From: an uncultured Persicitalea sp.
GTDB lineage: Bacteria > Bacteroidota > Bacteroidia > Cytophagales > Spirosomataceae
Length of the DNA: 9,532 nucleotides
Assembly (NCBI GenBank): GCA_950075905.1
Contig: CATMVR010000129.1
Coordinates: forward strand, 1-9,532
Direction of reading: 5' to 3'
Shown here: positions 7,390 to 9,532 of the stretch, piece by piece
Position numbering within the stretch: the first letter of the stretch is position 1
Layout: each line of letters starts with the position of its first letter
Program-made: the position numbers and the translations under genes
Notes under the pieces: generated by a model
Database searches by the model: none
What the model was told of the DNA's origin: nothing
The model's input: the letters and a program-made list of their open reading frames with translations, nothing else

Positions 7390-7998
7390 ATGCTTTTATA
7401 CGGTGCCAGCGGACACGCCAAAGTTATTGCCTCCATTCTGCGGGCTATGGGGCAGCCTGTCACGGCTATTTTTGACGACGACCCCACCAAAAAACAACTG
7501 GGGGCTATTGCGGTGGTAGGTACCTACCTACCGGAGTATGCGCCTGCCTCGCCCCTCCTGATTGCCATTGGCCATAACGCTACCCGGTATCAGATTGCGC
7601 AGCAGATCCGCCACCGGTTTGGTACGGCTATTCATCCTTCGGCGCTGGTAGACGAAAGCGCTAGCATAGGCGAAGGAACGGTGATCATGCATGGAGCCAT
7701 TGTGCAGGCCGACGCCCGCGTGGGGCGGCACGTGATCATTAATACCGGCGCCACCGTCGACCACGACTGCCAGCTGGACGATTTCGTGCACATAGCGCCC
7801 GGGGCAACGCTCTGCGGCACGGTTCGGGTAGGTACCCAGACCCTCGTCGGAGCCGGGAGCGTCATTGCTCCCAACCTGACTATCGGTGCCCACTGCCTCA
7901 TCGCCGCCGGCAGCGTGGTGGTATCCTCCATTCCAGACGGATGCACCGTCCGCGGCCACCCGGCGAAATTAATATTGAATGATAGAATGATAGAATGA
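7390..7998 (+). CDS. pglD: PglD-like sugar N-acetyltransferase (left-handed beta-helix)
   Basis: This 202-residue protein of the NeuD/PglD acyltransferase family should transfer acetyl from acetyl-CoA to the 4-amino group of a UDP-4-amino-trideoxy sugar in the cytoplasm. The N-terminal half is a small Rossmann-like nucleotide-sugar binding domain starting MLLYGASGHAKVIASIL. From about residue 80 onward, imperfect hexapeptide repeats (for example SASIGEGTVIMHGAIV, DFVHIAPGATLCGTV, LTIGAHCLIAAGSVV) form a left-handed beta-helix. VDHDC places a histidine at residue 125, matching the catalytic-base position known for Campylobacter PglD (recalled, not aligned). The natural end of the family is around RGHPAKLI; the last residues, NDRMIE, and the TGA stop come from an 8-bp tandem repeat that runs on into the spacer. 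The gene begins 29 nt after pglC. O- rather than N-acetylation remains possible from sequence alone. Confidence 0.88.
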   Translation: MLLYGASGHAKVIASILRAMGQPVTAIFDDDPTKKQLGAIAVVGTYLPEYAPASPLLIAIGHNATRYQIAQQIRHRFGTAIHPSALVDESASIGEGTVIMHGAIVQADARVGRHVIINTGATVDHDCQLDDFVHIAPGATLCGTVRVGTQTLVGAGSVIAPNLTIGAHCLIAAGSVVVSSIPDGCTVRGHPAKLILNDRMIE

Positions 7999-8053
7999 TA
8001 GAATGGGTGGTGTTACTGTTTTATATATTCAATCAATCTCTCATTCTATCATT
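7977..8053. repeat. 8-bp tandem repeat plus inverted copy across the pglD-pglE junction
   Basis: GAATGATA occurs three times head to tail (7977-7984, 7985-7992, 7993-8000) with a partial fourth copy (GAATG, 8001-8005). TCATTCTATCATT at 8041-8053 is the exact reverse complement of AATGATAGAATGA, found at 7978-7990 and again at 7986-7998, so several hairpin registers are possible around an AT-rich loop. The element supplies the pglD stop codon and fills the spacer up to pglE. No transposase is present; it looks like a small intergenic repeat rather than an insertion sequence. Confidence 0.75.
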
Positions 8054-8060
8054 TGATTAC

Positions 8061-9195
<1,135 letters not shown>

Positions 9196-9197
<2 letters not shown>

Positions 9198-9236
9198 AAA
9201 ACCGGGATTCGAAACCATATGGCTCCGAATCCCGGT
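9196..9236 (-). terminator. Intrinsic terminator of the thioredoxin-like gene, between convergent genes
   Basis: ACCGGGATTCG (9201-9211) pairs perfectly with CGAATCCCGGT (9226-9236), an 11-bp stem with a 14-nt loop. Read on the minus strand, the stem is followed directly by a T run (complement of the A's at 9196-9200), placing a standard terminator about 25 nt after the thioredoxin stop. On the plus strand no T run follows directly, so it may end pglE transcripts less efficiently. It starts right beside the pglE stop codon. Confidence 0.85.
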
Positions 9237-9260
9237 CAGATGTATGAGAATACTCTTTTT

Positions 9261-9532
9261 TTACAAATTCTTCGCCACACTTTTGCCGAGGTTGATCAGC
9301 GCTTCGGGAGTCTGATAGCCAATTACCTTTTTGACAATCTTGCCACTCGGCTCAATGAAAAACAGGGTGGGATAGGCTTCCAGCGGAAACAACCGGGCTA
9401 GCTGCGGACCTTCGCCGCGCTCCATGTCCACTTTTACATTGATAAAGTTCTTGTTGAATACTTCCCCAACATCCGCCCGGGTAAAGACGTTTTTCTGCAA
9501 TAGCTTGCAGGGGCCACACCAGCTGGCGTAGG
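9261..9532 (-). CDS. Thioredoxin-fold protein with WCGPCK motif (5' part missing)
   Basis: The minus-strand frame ends at TAA (complement of 9261-9263) and stays open to the right window edge, so about 90 C-terminal residues are visible. The TTG at 9500 is not the start: upstream in the same frame lie the codons for YASWCGPCKLLQKNVF, which include the redox-active CGPC site of thioredoxins. The downstream part has NVKVDMERGEGPQLARLF, the cis-proline segment AYPTLFFIEPSGKIV, and a final helix TPEALINLGKSVAKNL, all fitting a thioredoxin_7 or DsbD-C-terminal-like fold. It should reduce or exchange disulphides. Whether it is cytoplasmic or exported cannot be told, because any signal peptide would lie outside the window. 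It converges on pglE with a shared spacer containing its terminator. Confidence 0.88.
   Translation of the reverse strand, partial: YASWCGPCKLLQKNVFTRADVGEVFNKNFINVKVDMERGEGPQLARLFPLEAYPTLFFIEPSGKIVKKVIGYQTPEALINLGKSVAKNL

Noticed and set aside
7977..8053. CRISPR array or insertion sequence
   Set aside because: Repeats are 8 bp with no spacers between them, and there is no transposase or target-site duplication.

Overview
The window looks like chromosomal DNA from a Bacteroidota bacterium, most likely of the order Cytophagales. The evidence is a Bacteroidota-type LptD, a fused two-subunit E1 dehydrogenase, a periplasmic TPR histidine kinase, a secreted DUF1573 protein, the absence of convincing Shine-Dalgarno sequences, and intergenic sequences that fit the Bacteroidota promoter pattern TTTG-N19..22-TAnnTTTG. 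Coding DNA is GC-rich by eye, and the main promoter region (about 1886-2080) is strikingly AT-rich.

Layout, left to right. Bases 1-1277 (+) are the 3' part of lptD, cut by the left edge. Bases 1278-1483 are a 206-nt convergent spacer with two hairpins and a strong terminator. Bases 1484-1885 (-) encode a small secreted DUF1573 protein. Bases 1886-2107 are a divergent, AT-rich promoter region. Bases 2108-4519 (+) encode an 803-residue fused alpha+beta E1 of a 2-oxoacid dehydrogenase complex, closed by a near-perfect terminator. A recognisable promoter follows, then a TPR-containing sensor histidine kinase at 4652-6661 (+). Next come three glycan genes in one orientation: a PglC-like phosphoglycosyl transferase (6737-7360), a PglD-like acetyltransferase (7390-7998) and a PglE-like aminotransferase (8061-9197). 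A short repeat element separates the last two. At the right edge, a thioredoxin-like protein with a WCGPCK motif (9261-9532, -) converges on the cassette and is cut by the window end.

How the genes work together. The PglC/D/E set matches the last three steps in making a membrane-linked 2,4-diacetamido-trideoxyhexose (bacillosamine type): amination of a UDP-4-keto sugar, N-acetylation, then transfer of the phosphosugar to undecaprenyl phosphate. This would start a glycoprotein glycan or surface polysaccharide. The 4,6-dehydratase that should supply the keto sugar is not in the window. LptD, the E1 enzyme, DUF1573 and the thioredoxin are separate units with no obvious functional link to the cassette.

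No tRNA, rRNA, CRISPR array, transposase or phage gene was seen. No gene-free stretch exceeds 300 bases. Most of the window is ordinary core-genome content. The least-explained parts are the two intergenic inverted-repeat elements and the diverged thiamine-diphosphate motif of the fused E1.
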